Shown one piece after another: positions 17,295-28,003 of a stretch of 64,000 bases of DNA. The number at the start of each line of letters is the position of its first letter. The stretch's first letter is position 1. The position numbers were made by a program, and so were the translations under genes. Origin of the DNA: Saccharicrinis sp963677655 (lineage in GTDB: Bacteria > Bacteroidota > Bacteroidia > Bacteroidales > Marinilabiliaceae). The stretch lies in NCBI GenBank assembly GCA_963677655.1, contig OY782088.1; one strand, written 5' to 3'. The notes under the pieces were generated by a model. That model saw nothing but the letters and a program-made list of their open reading frames with translations. It did not search any database and had not been told where the DNA came from.

Positions 17295-17729
17295 TTACAT
17301 TGATGGAGTAACTCCTTTTTTAAGGATTATGTTACCATACTTTGCTGTTTCTCCTGTCATAACAACAGCAAAAGCATTTTTAGTCCTTTCATAAAAAGCA
17401 AACCTTTCAATTCTCAAAATTGGAGAAACATTAGGGTTGGTGAGATAAATACTTTCGAGATAGGATTCCTCTACTTTAGGATCCAAAGTATCACTTTCCA
17501 CTGCTGCCATCATCATTAATGGTTGCTCCACATATTGATCTAACACGAACAATGGTAATATTGCTTCTAATAAATCCGGAATTTTAATTCCATCAGCACG
17601 AATAACCTGATGATTAAAACTTTCTGCAGGAAAATGTGCATCTGCTAGAACAATTTCATCTCCATGCCCCATTCTATATAATATTGCTAATAATTCGGGA
17701 CTCATTAATGGGGATATTCCTTTTAACAT
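17295..17729 (-). CDS. fucU: L-fucose mutarotase
   Basis: The 144-residue protein is a full-length RbsD/FucU family member: MLKGISPLMSPELLAILYRMGHGDEIVLADAHFP gives the catalytic His22 region, and the C-terminal YGNIILKKG is conserved. It interconverts alpha and beta anomers of L-fucose to supply the isomerase. It lies 16 bp downstream of fucK. Confidence 0.92.
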   Translation of the reverse strand: MLKGISPLMSPELLAILYRMGHGDEIVLADAHFPAESFNHQVIRADGIKIPDLLEAILPLFVLDQYVEQPLMMMAAVESDTLDPKVEESYLESIYLTNPNVSPILRIERFAFYERTKNAFAVVMTGETAKYGNIILKKGVTPSM

Positions 17730-17745
17730 GATTTTATTTTAAAAT

Positions 17746-19227
17746 TTAATTTTCTGATTTTCTTTTAAAGGCTCTGTATTTTTTATAATACTCTTCGTAT
17801 AATTTACTATTTGATGAAGGTTCAATTAATTTAGGATTATAAACAATCTGATCCCTGGCCTCCACTGGGGAATTAAATAAACCTGCACCAGAAAAAACAA
17901 ACATAGATGCACCAAGTACTGTGGTTTCTTTTTGATCTATTAATTGAACCGGTATTTGACAAACATCTGCTCTAATTTGGTTCCATAAATTATTTTTGGA
18001 TCCACCTCCAACGCAAATAATTTTTTCTGCTTTGAAATTACCGGCTGATTCTAAAGCCTCTAATCCTTCACGAAGGCGATAAGCTAAGCTTTCCAGAAAT
18101 GCTCTGTATATTTCACTTCTTTTTGATTCTATTGTTAATCCTTTAATGGTTCCACTATTATCACTTGAACCATCATCATAAAAAGCAGGATCAACCATTA
18201 TTCCTTTAGAACCCAACTCTACTGCTTCTGCTTCACTAATCATAGTTTCATAAAGTTCATCTCCCTTTAACTCAGGATAAAAATTACGAGAGAACCATTC
18301 TAAAACACCTGAACCTAACCAATTTTGTCCTATGTTAAAAACACCATTTATCGGATCAGCCTCAGTGGTTAAATTGTTTTCTAATTCAATGTTAGAAGCT
18401 GTAAAATCATTACTTCTACCCATTAGAATTTCCCAGGTACCAGAACTTAATACTGGTTGATTTAAATCTGCACCTGAACCAAATATGGCGAATTGAGTAT
18501 CATGCCCTGCTAAAAATACAGGAATGTCTCTTAAAAGACCTGTTTCTTCAGATCCTTTTTCATTGACACCCCCAGCCTTTTCTCCAGGCTCAGCAATATC
18601 TCCAAATAATTTGATATCAATACCTATTACATCTAATATCTTTTTAGAGAATACTCTGTTCTTAAGATCTGTCATCATTGATGTTCCCATCATGGTTGCA
18701 TCATTCTGAAACTCCCCTGTTAATTTATAGATTAACAATGATGGTATAAACAGAAAACGATATGCCTTTTCAATAACATCAGCACAGTTTTCTCTAAACC
18801 AAATCATTTTATTGATAGTATTAAAAGCATAAGGAAAAACTCCACTTAAACTATATAAATCCTTTAAAGGAATATATTTATCAATATCTTCCATGATTGG
18901 TGTAGTGCGCTGACATTGCCATGAAATTACAGGGTATAGTATGTCTCCTTGTTCATCTACAAAAGCTCCATCAACTCCGAAAGTAGTAAATGTTACACCT
19001 GCTACTCTATTCAAATCTATAGCTGAAGTAACTTTTTGAGATGCCATACATAGTTTACTCCAAAGTTTATCAATATCCCAAATCCGCCCACCTTCATAAT
19101 AAGGATCTTCATCTGTTTCATTATTCAATGAATGAGATGCAATTATATTTCCGGATAAATCGATAGCTACAACACGAACATTGGTTGCTCCACAATCAAA
19201 AACAATGGCAAGATCTTTTTTATTCAT
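17746..19227 (-). CDS. fucK: L-fuculokinase (FGGY family)
   Basis: The FGGY carbohydrate kinase phosphorylates L-fuculose at O1. It begins with the phosphate-binding stretch VFDCGATNVRVVAID, has a central catalytic Asp in FTTFGVDGAFVDEQGD, and a C-terminal CVGGGSKNNLWNQIRADV ATP-binding motif. An ATG nine codons upstream (19254) is possible, but starting at 19227 puts the nucleotide motif at the usual distance from the N-terminus and gives 493 residues. It lies between fucI and fucU on one transcript. The downstream fuculose-1-phosphate aldolase is not in this window. Confidence 0.9.
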   Translation of the reverse strand: MNKKDLAIVFDCGATNVRVVAIDLSGNIIASHSLNNETDEDPYYEGGRIWDIDKLWSKLCMASQKVTSAIDLNRVAGVTFTTFGVDGAFVDEQGDILYPVISWQCQRTTPIMEDIDKYIPLKDLYSLSGVFPYAFNTINKMIWFRENCADVIEKAYRFLFIPSLLIYKLTGEFQNDATMMGTSMMTDLKNRVFSKKILDVIGIDIKLFGDIAEPGEKAGGVNEKGSEETGLLRDIPVFLAGHDTQFAIFGSGADLNQPVLSSGTWEILMGRSNDFTASNIELENNLTTEADPINGVFNIGQNWLGSGVLEWFSRNFYPELKGDELYETMISEAEAVELGSKGIMVDPAFYDDGSSDNSGTIKGLTIESKRSEIYRAFLESLAYRLREGLEALESAGNFKAEKIICVGGGSKNNLWNQIRADVCQIPVQLIDQKETTVLGASMFVFSGAGLFNSPVEARDQIVYNPKLIEPSSNSKLYEEYYKKYRAFKRKSEN

Positions 19228-19308
19228 TTCATTAAAATATAAAAGTACTCCCATAAATACATAATCTATTTAGCTAAATATGAAAGTACTTTTTATAAAC
19301 CTCAATTC

Positions 19309-21096
19309 TTATTTAATTCCATATAAAGGACCATAAGTGCTACAAGCTCTGTAGTCACTTCCTTCTTTATCTTCTCCAAATGAAGCCCATGCACTAGGAC
19401 GGAATATTTTACCATCATCCACATTATGCATGTTAACAGGGATTCGTAACATAGAAGCTAGAGTTATAAGATCAGCACCAATATGTCCGTAACTAATTGC
19501 ACCATGGTTCGCTCCCCAATTTGCCATAACTGAATATACATCCTTAAATGCTCCTTCTCCGTTGGTTCTTGGAACGAACCAGGTTGTTGGCCATGTTGGA
19601 TCTGTTCGTTTATCTAATACATCATGAATATCATCTGGAAATTCTACCGTCCATCCTTCTGCAATCTGAAGTACAGGGCCTAACCCTTTAACCATATTTA
19701 AACGACACATAGTTACTGGCATTTCTCCCTGAGTTTTAAATAATGAAGAATAACCTCCACCTCTAAAATATCCTTTATTTGCTGGTGGCCAAACTGTATT
19801 ATCTAAACATTTTTGAGCTTCTTCCTCTGAAATTTCCCAATAAGGTTTCATAGCAGGATTACCTTCTACATCTTTTTGTTGTGCAGTAGCATCTAATGTT
19901 GTAGAACCAGAATTAATTAAATGAATCACACCTCCTTTTGCAGTACCTGTCAACTCTTTTCCTGTAACTCTCTTTACAGCATCCGGACTCCAATATGTTC
20001 TAACATCAGAGAATATTTGTGCAGTGTTCGTTAATAAGTGACCAAATAACATTGATACACCGTTTAAACTATCATTCTCTGTGGCAAATACAAATGCCTC
20101 TCTAATTCCATTCCAATCAAATGACGAATTTAAAATAGCTTCAGTAAAATCAGCATTTGGTTGATAATCTGTCCACTGCCTTTGCCCTTGGAAGCCTCCT
20201 AAAATAGCATTTCTTCCTAATCCTTCTTCTCTAAAACCTTTCTCAATAATCATAGGGTTACCGATCATCATATCACGACAAATCAACGTCATTTTAACAA
20301 CCATTTCCCATTCAGCTTCTTTGCGAGCAGCATCAGCTTGCTTTTCCGTATCATTTAAATCCTTACCCTCTTTACAGTTTTCTTTTGTCCAGGCTAACGC
20401 TTTATTAAATTCTTCTTCGTCATAAATTCCTTCATCAATCCTACGTAGAATTTCTACAGACTCTACGAACTCTGTTCTGATTCCCAAGTAATCCTGAAAG
20501 AAATTACTATCAACCATAGAACCAGCAATTCCCATTGAACTATATCCTATAGATAGATATGACTTACCATTCATTTGGGCTACAGCTAAAGCAGATTTCA
20601 CAAATCGAAGAATTTTTTCCTGAACATCATCAGGAATATTAGTATCACCAGCATCTTGTACATCGCGACCGTAAATACCAAAAGTAGGTAATCCTTTTTG
20701 AGTATATCCTGCAAGTGCAGCAGCTAAATAAACAGCTCCAGGACGTTCAGTTCCATTAAATCCCCAAACGGCTTTAGGTAATAAAGGATCGGTATCCATT
20801 ACTTCTGTACCATAGCACCAACAAGGAGTAACTGTTAATGAAACACCAACACCTTCTTTTTTAAACTTGTTAGCACACATAGCAGCTTCTGCTACACCCC
20901 CAATACATGTATCTGCAATAACGCATTCTACTTTTTCACCACTTGGAAAACGTAAATTTGCTTCAATAAACTGAGCTGCCGCTTTTGCTAAATCCATTAC
21001 CTGAACTTCCAACGACTCCCTTACTCCTCTTTCTCTACCATCTATTACAGGTCTGATACCAACTTTAGGTAAATCACCTATTAATCTGTTAGCCAT
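19309..21096 (-). CDS. fucI: L-fucose isomerase
   Basis: The 595-residue enzyme matches the E. coli protein in length (591) and pattern. Conserved pieces include IGIRPVIDGRERGVRESLE-type N-terminal sequence, CWCYGTEVMD, FGIYGRDVQDAGDTNIP, ATENDSLNGVSMLFGHLL (metal-ligand Asp region) and GANHGAISYGHIGADL (metal-ligand His). It uses Mn2+ to convert L-fucose to L-fuculose in the cytosol. It is the first gene of the leftward fucose cluster and is divergent from an AraC regulator gene. Confidence 0.95.
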   Translation of the reverse strand: MANRLIGDLPKVGIRPVIDGRERGVRESLEVQVMDLAKAAAQFIEANLRFPSGEKVECVIADTCIGGVAEAAMCANKFKKEGVGVSLTVTPCWCYGTEVMDTDPLLPKAVWGFNGTERPGAVYLAAALAGYTQKGLPTFGIYGRDVQDAGDTNIPDDVQEKILRFVKSALAVAQMNGKSYLSIGYSSMGIAGSMVDSNFFQDYLGIRTEFVESVEILRRIDEGIYDEEEFNKALAWTKENCKEGKDLNDTEKQADAARKEAEWEMVVKMTLICRDMMIGNPMIIEKGFREEGLGRNAILGGFQGQRQWTDYQPNADFTEAILNSSFDWNGIREAFVFATENDSLNGVSMLFGHLLTNTAQIFSDVRTYWSPDAVKRVTGKELTGTAKGGVIHLINSGSTTLDATAQQKDVEGNPAMKPYWEISEEEAQKCLDNTVWPPANKGYFRGGGYSSLFKTQGEMPVTMCRLNMVKGLGPVLQIAEGWTVEFPDDIHDVLDKRTDPTWPTTWFVPRTNGEGAFKDVYSVMANWGANHGAISYGHIGADLITLASMLRIPVNMHNVDDGKIFRPSAWASFGEDKEGSDYRACSTYGPLYGIK

Positions 21097-21429
21097 AACT
21101 ATTATATTATTCTTGTATGTTTATAAATGAGTTTAAATTTTCATTATTTAATTAAAGTAAATTATTGCAATACACCTTTAGATTAGAGATAAAAGACTGA
21201 TGTACAAGATGCTAATTATCATCTCCTTAACAACACTCCACTATCTTTGTCATAAACCTAATAATCAGACATTTAATAAAAGTCTTTTGAATTATTGGTA
21301 TTAACAACTCTTACCAAATTTTAATTGCTTTTTAATTTCACATTAATTAACATACAAATTTGTATCAGATTTAATTTTAAATAAATGTCTATTTAATTTA
21401 TTTTTGTATCTATTTCAAACATTCAATTT
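21097..21429. promoter_or_regulatory. divergent control region between fucI and the AraC gene
   Basis: This 333-bp gap contains no ORF. A TATTTTTG sequence at 21399-21406 matches the Bacteroidota -7 box (TAnnTTTG) and lies 24 bp upstream of the AraC gene start. A 14-bp AT-only palindrome, ATACAAATTTGTAT, sits at 21352-21365; in such AT-rich DNA it may be chance. No clear fucI promoter was identified. Confidence 0.4.
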
Positions 21430-22332
21430 ATGATACCCTTAAAAAAAATTCCTGACAAAGGAGATCCATCGGATATTATACAGTTTTTTCCAAACATAAA
21501 TATTGAACTTCTTTGTTGCAGATACTGGTGGCTTAACAACTGGGAATATAATGAATTATCTTATCCTTATTGGAGAATATATAATAACAAATACGAAGGA
21601 GCTGTTATTAATCATGATGGACAGACATTTGAACTAGATGAAAATAAAATAATTTTAATTCCGCCAAATACTAGTTTTTCAACCCATTTATTTGATAACT
21701 CCATCCCGAAAAATGGATATTTATTTAACGGAGATAGAATTACTTATAATTCTCATAAAGACATAAAAGGCAAATACGTTTACCACTTATTTATCCATTT
21801 TAAACTTGGAACCTTTTATGACAATATAAAACCAAGTATTTTTGTTTTTAACATTACTGAACATCTGAGAAAAAAATTAGATATAATTAAACATCATTTA
21901 ATGAATGAGAATCACCATTTTGATTTTCATGTAATGCTAAATATTCAATCGTTAATTACAGATTTATTATCAGAAATAGATCAAGAAAAAAGACATGTAA
22001 TAACAGCCGATTATAGAGTTTTAGATTCAGTAAATTTTATCGATAATCATTTCAATGAAGACTTATGTAATGATAAATTAGCCAAAAGAGTATCATTAGC
22101 CACTAATGCTTTTACTCGTTTATTTAAAAACGAAACAGGTATAGCACCCCAAAAATATATTCGTAAAAAGAGAATTGATGAATCTTGCATCCTTTTGCAT
22201 CATACAAATTTATCCATTGATGAGATTGCGTCATCTTGTGGATTTGCAGACAGATATCATTTTTCAAGGATATTTAAGCAAACTACAAATATATCTCCTG
22301 CAATATATAGGAAGAATTTTAAGTTCGTATAA
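21430..22332 (+). CDS. AraC-family transcriptional regulator
   Basis: The 300-residue protein has an N-terminal cupin-like effector region (about 1-170) and a C-terminal pair of AraC helix-turn-helices: LAKRVSLATNAFTRLFKNETG and LSIDEIASSCGFADRYHFSRIFK. It is transcribed away from fucI across a 333-bp gap. It most likely activates the fucose genes in response to fucose or a product; that link is positional. A terminator-like hairpin lies about 220 bp downstream but is oriented for the SusD gene. Confidence 0.85.
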   Translation: MIPLKKIPDKGDPSDIIQFFPNINIELLCCRYWWLNNWEYNELSYPYWRIYNNKYEGAVINHDGQTFELDENKIILIPPNTSFSTHLFDNSIPKNGYLFNGDRITYNSHKDIKGKYVYHLFIHFKLGTFYDNIKPSIFVFNITEHLRKKLDIIKHHLMNENHHFDFHVMLNIQSLITDLLSEIDQEKRHVITADYRVLDSVNFIDNHFNEDLCNDKLAKRVSLATNAFTRLFKNETGIAPQKYIRKKRIDESCILLHHTNLSIDEIASSCGFADRYHFSRIFKQTTNISPAIYRKNFKFV

Positions 22333-22549
22333 GAAATGACAAACCTAAATAGAAACAATTTGTATCCAATTTTGATAGTCATAAGGATTATATTCTATAT
22401 TTAATTAATTATATCCATTACTAATCCAAACACCTTCTTATCATAAACCAAAGCCATCTAAACACTAACTGAAGCCACACCTAAGTTAACACCTTTCAAA
22501 CCAAAACTTAATTTTAACATTTTTCTTTTGAACCTATTTTATAAAAAAA

Positions 22550-22574
22550 GCCCTTCAAGTAAAACTTGAAGGGC
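22550..22574 (-). terminator. intrinsic terminator of the susD-side transcript
   Basis: An 11-bp perfect stem (GCCCTTCAAGT/ACTTGAAGGGC) with an AAA loop is followed, on the minus strand, by a run of seven T. It lies 89 bp past the SusD stop codon. The rest of 22333-22662 shows nothing else. Confidence 0.85.
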
Positions 22575-22662
22575 AATCATTATATAATTGATAAATCTAT
22601 TAGGGAATCTCAACTATAATCCTGAACGTTTCCATTCAGATATATTTTTTTTACAAAATCCA

Positions 22663-24630
22663 TTAATAACCAGGATTTTGCCAAGCGTCTTGTTCTTCTT
22701 CACTTAAATTTGAACCATCATCATGTAATAAACCATCGATCAAACTTTGAGGCATAGGACGTAATTCGTGATGTTCATCGATGTTATCTGCAGCTTCAGC
22801 ATTAAATGTTTGAGCTCTTAAAACAAGAGTTTTTGTTCTACTTAGATCCATCCAACGAAGGAATTCTCCATATAATTCACGAGAACGTTCATTTAAGATA
22901 AAGTGTAACATACGATCATAGTCACTTGTTACACCAAGTTGAGCTAAAAGAGCTTCATCAACTGCTGGTAAACTTGTATATGAAGCAATCTGTAAATCTG
23001 ATGCCGCAGTTGTTTCTGCTAGACCAGTTGACTCATAGTATGAACTTCTATTAGTATAAGCATCATAATCTTCATCAGCTCCTCCATTAGCAGCCTGACC
23101 ACCATCAACGTGGTGAGCACGATCTTCTCCATCTGTAAATTGAGCACGAGCACGTAGAATGTTTACTACGCTAATAGCTTCATCATACTTTCCTTGTCTT
23201 ACTAATGCTTCTGCTTTAATTAAATAAGTTTCTCCTGTTCTTGCTAAAAGACCATCTCTGTTACCTTGTACTTTTAGTCCAGCTCTGGATCCATCTTCAT
23301 ATTTACTGATAGGCACATAATAGTTGTTACCTGATACCTGTTGTACAAATTCACCATTTTGATAACACACAAATGCATTAGGAACAACAGTATTATCATT
23401 GCTTGCATCTTCATAAGTAAAAGAAGCTCTACCTAATTCCATTCCGTCAAAACGTGTATCATTTTTATCATTCATAATAAAAATAACACCTACATCTCCT
23501 TTTTCAATACCGTACTTGTTATTTGTTACAGGACTGTTTGCATTCCATTTTGTTTTAAATGCTTTCCAAAAACGAGAGTCATTTTCAAAATCATAAAGAT
23601 TACAACCATACTCTGTTGTTCTTAAACGTTGGAAATCCAGACCTCCTGCTACTGTACGCTTCATATATTTCATCCATGAATATGTACATGGGAAATAACA
23701 AAATGTATGGTTTTTATAGCGTCCTTCAGTAGAAGAATCAGCATTATACTGCACTGACATTAAAATTTCATTATTGTTTTCTGCTTCACAATCCACTCCT
23801 GTCCAGTCCCATAAGTCAGCATAGTTACTAGCTAATGGTCTTGCTGTAAATACATAATCACATAAAGGAATGATTGCATCTAAATCAGCATCTTTATAAC
23901 TACTATTCCAATCGTCGTTTCTCTCTGAACATCTGAACAATAAAGCTTTTGCTAGCATGTGGGCAGCCAAGGGTTTTGTCCATGTACCTTCTCCTCTCCA
24001 TTCATCCTCTGGAAGTAAATCATATGCTTTTTCAAAATCTGAAATAATAAGTGACATACATTCTTCAACAGAGCTTCTTGTAAAAGTACGATTAACAGTG
24101 TTATTAGGTTCGGTATTTAAAACAACACCACCAAATTGTTCCACCATTCTCATGTAGATATAACCCCTTAAGAAGTATCCTTCTCCTAAAATACTATTTT
24201 TTGTAGTTTCACTAGAGGTAACAGCGTCTTCAGCATTTGCAATAACGATGTTAGCTTCATTAACTCCAAAGTACATATTTGTCCAAATGAAAGCTGGATC
24301 CGTATAATTAGCATTTGCACCACCTGTAATAGTAGCGGCTAAACGAGAATCATAATTATTCCACATCTCGTTAGTTAAATCTGTTCCTGTTGAAAACTCA
24401 TCGGTACCATAATTTGTCATACCATAGGCCCACTCATAATCAAAAAAGAATCTTGGAGTAGCATATAAGGCAATAGCCAGTGAATTTAACCCATCTTCTG
24501 TTTCAAAATAATCTGCAGAATAAGCGGTTGTCAACTCCTCATCTAAAAAAGATTCTTTACATGAGGTGGATACCATCATTGTGGTAACCAGTAATAATAA
24601 ATTAATATATATAAATTTCATTGCTTTCAA
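22663..24630 (-). CDS. SusD/RagB-family nutrient-binding lipoprotein
   Basis: The 655-residue outer-membrane lipoprotein has a signal peptide and lipobox ending at Cys24 (MVSTSCKES). A RagB/SusD helical scaffold follows, with ALYATPRFFFDYEWAYG early on, YFLRGYIYMRMVEQFGGV in the TPR-like core, and the late LNERSRELYGEFLRWMDLSRTKTL motif. SusD proteins cap the SusC pore and bind glycan at the cell surface. It lies 25 bp downstream of the SusC gene and is the last gene before a strong terminator. The glycan is likely pectic, given the adjacent GH28 gene. Confidence 0.93.
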   Translation of the reverse strand: MKAMKFIYINLLLLVTTMMVSTSCKESFLDEELTTAYSADYFETEDGLNSLAIALYATPRFFFDYEWAYGMTNYGTDEFSTGTDLTNEMWNNYDSRLAATITGGANANYTDPAFIWTNMYFGVNEANIVIANAEDAVTSSETTKNSILGEGYFLRGYIYMRMVEQFGGVVLNTEPNNTVNRTFTRSSVEECMSLIISDFEKAYDLLPEDEWRGEGTWTKPLAAHMLAKALLFRCSERNDDWNSSYKDADLDAIIPLCDYVFTARPLASNYADLWDWTGVDCEAENNNEILMSVQYNADSSTEGRYKNHTFCYFPCTYSWMKYMKRTVAGGLDFQRLRTTEYGCNLYDFENDSRFWKAFKTKWNANSPVTNNKYGIEKGDVGVIFIMNDKNDTRFDGMELGRASFTYEDASNDNTVVPNAFVCYQNGEFVQQVSGNNYYVPISKYEDGSRAGLKVQGNRDGLLARTGETYLIKAEALVRQGKYDEAISVVNILRARAQFTDGEDRAHHVDGGQAANGGADEDYDAYTNRSSYYESTGLAETTAASDLQIASYTSLPAVDEALLAQLGVTSDYDRMLHFILNERSRELYGEFLRWMDLSRTKTLVLRAQTFNAEAADNIDEHHELRPMPQSLIDGLLHDDGSNLSEEEQDAWQNPGY

Positions 24631-24655
24631 AATTTAATTTGTTACTATTCAACAA

Positions 24656-27600
24656 TTAAAAATCAACGTTTACACCAAACACAAATCCTCTGTTATATGT
24701 TACGCTTCCTGTATCTAGATCTTTATAATCAACAGTTGAGTAAAGCATACCAAGGTTTTTCATTTGTGCATAAACTCTTAGACCTCCAATACTATATCTC
24801 TCAAGAAGTTTTTTTGGTACAGTATAACTTAATGATACAGTTCTTACTTTGATAAAACCTCCATCACGATATCCAATAACTGAATAATAAGTATCACCAC
24901 CAGACTCATTATAGATAGGTTTTTGCCATTCTGCATTTGTATTAGTTGGTGTCCAGTAATCTAATTTTCTTTGGTTATAACGACCTGTTTGTGCAGTACC
25001 ACCTGTCATTTTATATCCTAATCGTCCAAATGTAACTACGTTTAAGCTTAAATTCTTATACTCAAAAGTATTATTAAAACCTACAGTCCAATTAGGTCTT
25101 TTATTACCAATAATAACTTTATCTTCTTCATCGATTACATAGTCTCCATTCTGGTCAACAGGCTTAGCTTTTCCTGGTTCAAAACCATAGCTATCATCCC
25201 ATTTTGCCATTTCTTCGGCATCTTCTTCCTGCCATAATCCATCACCTTCAACAGCATAAATAACACTCATTTGTTCTCCGATAAACCAACCATTGTCAAT
25301 CATGTCATTCTTACCGTATGCAAGAGTTTCAATTCTGTCTTTTGTATATGCTGCATTTATATTTGATCTCCATTGAAATCCTCCAGCTTTAACATTTACT
25401 GTATTTAAACTTATATCAAAACCTCTGTTAGTAGTACCTCCAACATTTGCAAATGTAGATTTATAACCATTAAGTACCGGAATTTTCACTTGCATAATTA
25501 AGTTATCGGTAATTGACTTGTAAACATCCAATGTACCACCTATTCTTCCGTTTAAGAATGAAAAATCAAGACCAAGGTTATATTGAGTTGTTTCTTCCCA
25601 TGTTAAATCATAATTAGCTAACTCATTATCATTTCCACTCATAGATGCATTGTTTACTGAGTATGCCATTTGGTTAGATTCACCTCCGAAAGGCACAAAA
25701 AAGTCTGAAATAGCACCTTTTGTTGAATATGCACTAATAGCAGAGTTTCCTGTAGTACCAGCTCCTAATCTTAATTTAAATTGATCAATCCAACCAAAAT
25801 CTTTTAAAAATGTTTCTTGCTTCATTCTCCAACCTAATGCTACGGATGGGAAAAATGCCCATTTATGTCCGGCAGCCAATTGAGAAGCTCCATCCCATCT
25901 ACCTGATGCAGTAACCAAGTACTTATCCTTATAGTTATAATTCACCCTACCCATATAGGACTCTAGTTGTTTTTCTGTAAGTCCTGATCCTATATAAACG
26001 TTATAAGCATCATCAGTTAAATCTAAAGATCCAAAGTTATTCCATAAGTAACTAGCTTTAGGAATATTTGATCCTTGCATGCTACTTGATTCAATATCCC
26101 ACTCTGAAGCTGTATGTAAAGCTGTTAACCCTAAAGTGTGATCATTGATTTTCTTATTATAGGTTATTAAATTATCTAATGTATAAGAAAAATCCCTTTG
26201 GTTTTTAATTCTTGCAAAAGATGTACCTGTATTGGATGCTCTAACAACAGAATTCTCATTAATATAAACACCTTCTCTCCAGTATCGGAAGTCAGGACCA
26301 AAATTAGTTCTGAATTGTAAACCTTTTAATGGTTCATATATTTTTCCTAAATCAACAGTAGCATAAAAACTTCCTAATGCTCTGAAAGTTTGACGTTGTT
26401 GAGTAGATAAACCTTCCTCTCCAATAATAGTATAGACATTTTCTTCACCACCAGGGTTTAGAATGGCGTTACCGTTATCATCATAAGGAACTGCATAAGA
26501 ATATATTTTTTCAGCAGCACTATAAATAGAATTAGGATTAGAACTAGAAGCAGACCCTAAAGTTGACATTCCATAATCCTGATCACTCCAAGAAGTATTA
26601 ATACTTGCTCCTAACTTAAACCAATCTTTAGGCGTAAGATCTACACTTGCTTTAGTTGTATATCTTTTATACCATTGACCAATTTGAGTACCTTGCTGGT
26701 CTAAATATCCAAAAGATGCATAACCATTCATTTTTTCAGAACCTCCACTGGCACTAATAGTATGCTCCTGTGTTATAGCATTTTGAGTAACAAAATCTGT
26801 CCAGTCAGTAGATTTAACTTTTGAAGCATCCCAGCTTCCGCCAGACCATCCTTGTTCAATATTTGCCCATGCAAATTCATCATCCAAACCACCATCATAA
26901 AATATATTTTGATCGTTTTCTAATGTTGGAGCATCACCTGGTGCATATGATGTTGGATCAGCATTATACCATGCCCAACGTCTCCATGTGATATATTCGT
27001 CAGCGTTCATCATTGGATTTTTACTGTGAATATTTTCCACTGTATAGGTACCTGTATAGTTGATTGTAAATTTACCTTCTTTACCTTTTTTAGTAGTTAC
27101 GATAATTACACCGTTAGCACCCCTTGATCCATAAATAGCTGTTGCTGATGCATCTTTAAGAATATCAATAGATTCAATATCCCTAGGGTTTAATGTTTCA
27201 ATAGCACTTGACGACATCAAAGGAATTCCATCAACAACATATAGTGGATCACCACTTGCAGTTAACGATCTATCACCACGAATAGTAATACTACCAAGTT
27301 CTCCCGGACGTTCTGAACTAGTAATATCAACACCGGCTGCCTGACCTTGAATAGCCTCTAAAGCATTACTTACAGGTCGAACATTCAGTTCTTCAGTGCT
27401 AACTCTTGTCATCGCACCTGTAACATCACTTTTCTTTTGAACACCATAACCAACTGCTACAATTTCATCTAATCCAATTGATTCTGCTTCTAATGTTACA
27501 TTAATTACTGTTTTTCCGGCTACTGGTACAACTTGCGTTTTTAAACCAATAAATGAAAAAACTAAATTTGCATTTGATGGTACATTCGATAAAACGTAAT

Positions 27601-27820
27601 TTCCATCAACATCAGTAATACTACCATTGGTAGTTCCTTCCACTACAACTGTTGCTCCAATAACAGCCATTCCTGTGTCATCTTTAATATTACCTTTTAC
27701 AGTAATATTACCTTGGGCATAGATAGAACTGTTACCTCCCCAAAGTAAACAACTTGTTAAAAATGCTATTAAAAGCACTTTAAGTTGTCCTTTACTCATT
27801 TTAAAATAGATTTCTCTCAT
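24656..27820 (-). CDS. SusC/RagA-family TonB-dependent outer-membrane transporter
   Basis: The 1054-residue protein has a signal peptide ending in SSIYAQG, a CarboxypepD_reg-like domain (about 37-115), a TonB-box-like segment around DEIVAVGYGVQ, the plug domain with PLYVVDGIPL and ILKDASATAIYGSRGANGVI, and a long beta-barrel ending in Phe (GVNVDF). It imports oligosaccharides into the periplasm, powered by TonB. A second Met seven codons in could also be the start. It is paired with the downstream SusD gene and preceded by a GH28 gene 183 bp upstream, forming a polysaccharide utilization locus. Confidence 0.95.
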   Translation of the reverse strand: MREIYFKMSKGQLKVLLIAFLTSCLLWGGNSSIYAQGNITVKGNIKDDTGMAVIGATVVVEGTTNGSITDVDGNYVLSNVPSNANLVFSFIGLKTQVVPVAGKTVINVTLEAESIGLDEIVAVGYGVQKKSDVTGAMTRVSTEELNVRPVSNALEAIQGQAAGVDITSSERPGELGSITIRGDRSLTASGDPLYVVDGIPLMSSSAIETLNPRDIESIDILKDASATAIYGSRGANGVIIVTTKKGKEGKFTINYTGTYTVENIHSKNPMMNADEYITWRRWAWYNADPTSYAPGDAPTLENDQNIFYDGGLDDEFAWANIEQGWSGGSWDASKVKSTDWTDFVTQNAITQEHTISASGGSEKMNGYASFGYLDQQGTQIGQWYKRYTTKASVDLTPKDWFKLGASINTSWSDQDYGMSTLGSASSSNPNSIYSAAEKIYSYAVPYDDNGNAILNPGGEENVYTIIGEEGLSTQQRQTFRALGSFYATVDLGKIYEPLKGLQFRTNFGPDFRYWREGVYINENSVVRASNTGTSFARIKNQRDFSYTLDNLITYNKKINDHTLGLTALHTASEWDIESSSMQGSNIPKASYLWNNFGSLDLTDDAYNVYIGSGLTEKQLESYMGRVNYNYKDKYLVTASGRWDGASQLAAGHKWAFFPSVALGWRMKQETFLKDFGWIDQFKLRLGAGTTGNSAISAYSTKGAISDFFVPFGGESNQMAYSVNNASMSGNDNELANYDLTWEETTQYNLGLDFSFLNGRIGGTLDVYKSITDNLIMQVKIPVLNGYKSTFANVGGTTNRGFDISLNTVNVKAGGFQWRSNINAAYTKDRIETLAYGKNDMIDNGWFIGEQMSVIYAVEGDGLWQEEDAEEMAKWDDSYGFEPGKAKPVDQNGDYVIDEEDKVIIGNKRPNWTVGFNNTFEYKNLSLNVVTFGRLGYKMTGGTAQTGRYNQRKLDYWTPTNTNAEWQKPIYNESGGDTYYSVIGYRDGGFIKVRTVSLSYTVPKKLLERYSIGGLRVYAQMKNLGMLYSTVDYKDLDTGSVTYNRGFVFGVNVDF

Positions 27821-28003
27821 TACTCTTTTATTAATTTTACTTTGTCGTTACTTTAGTAATCAATTATTTATAAATTCTTTACCTAACATTTACTTTCAAA
27901 TCAGATTCTAATTATTTCTCCTCCCATAGACATATTTTTAATGTTATTTTCATCCATTATTTTCTCAACATTTATACAAAACATGTATTTATAACTTAAT
28001 GTC

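Noticed and set aside
21352..21365. Perfect palindrome ATACAAATTTGTAT as an AraC operator
   Set aside because: It is made only of A, T and one C/G pair; several such palindromes are expected by chance in a window this AT-rich, and AraC proteins usually bind direct repeats.
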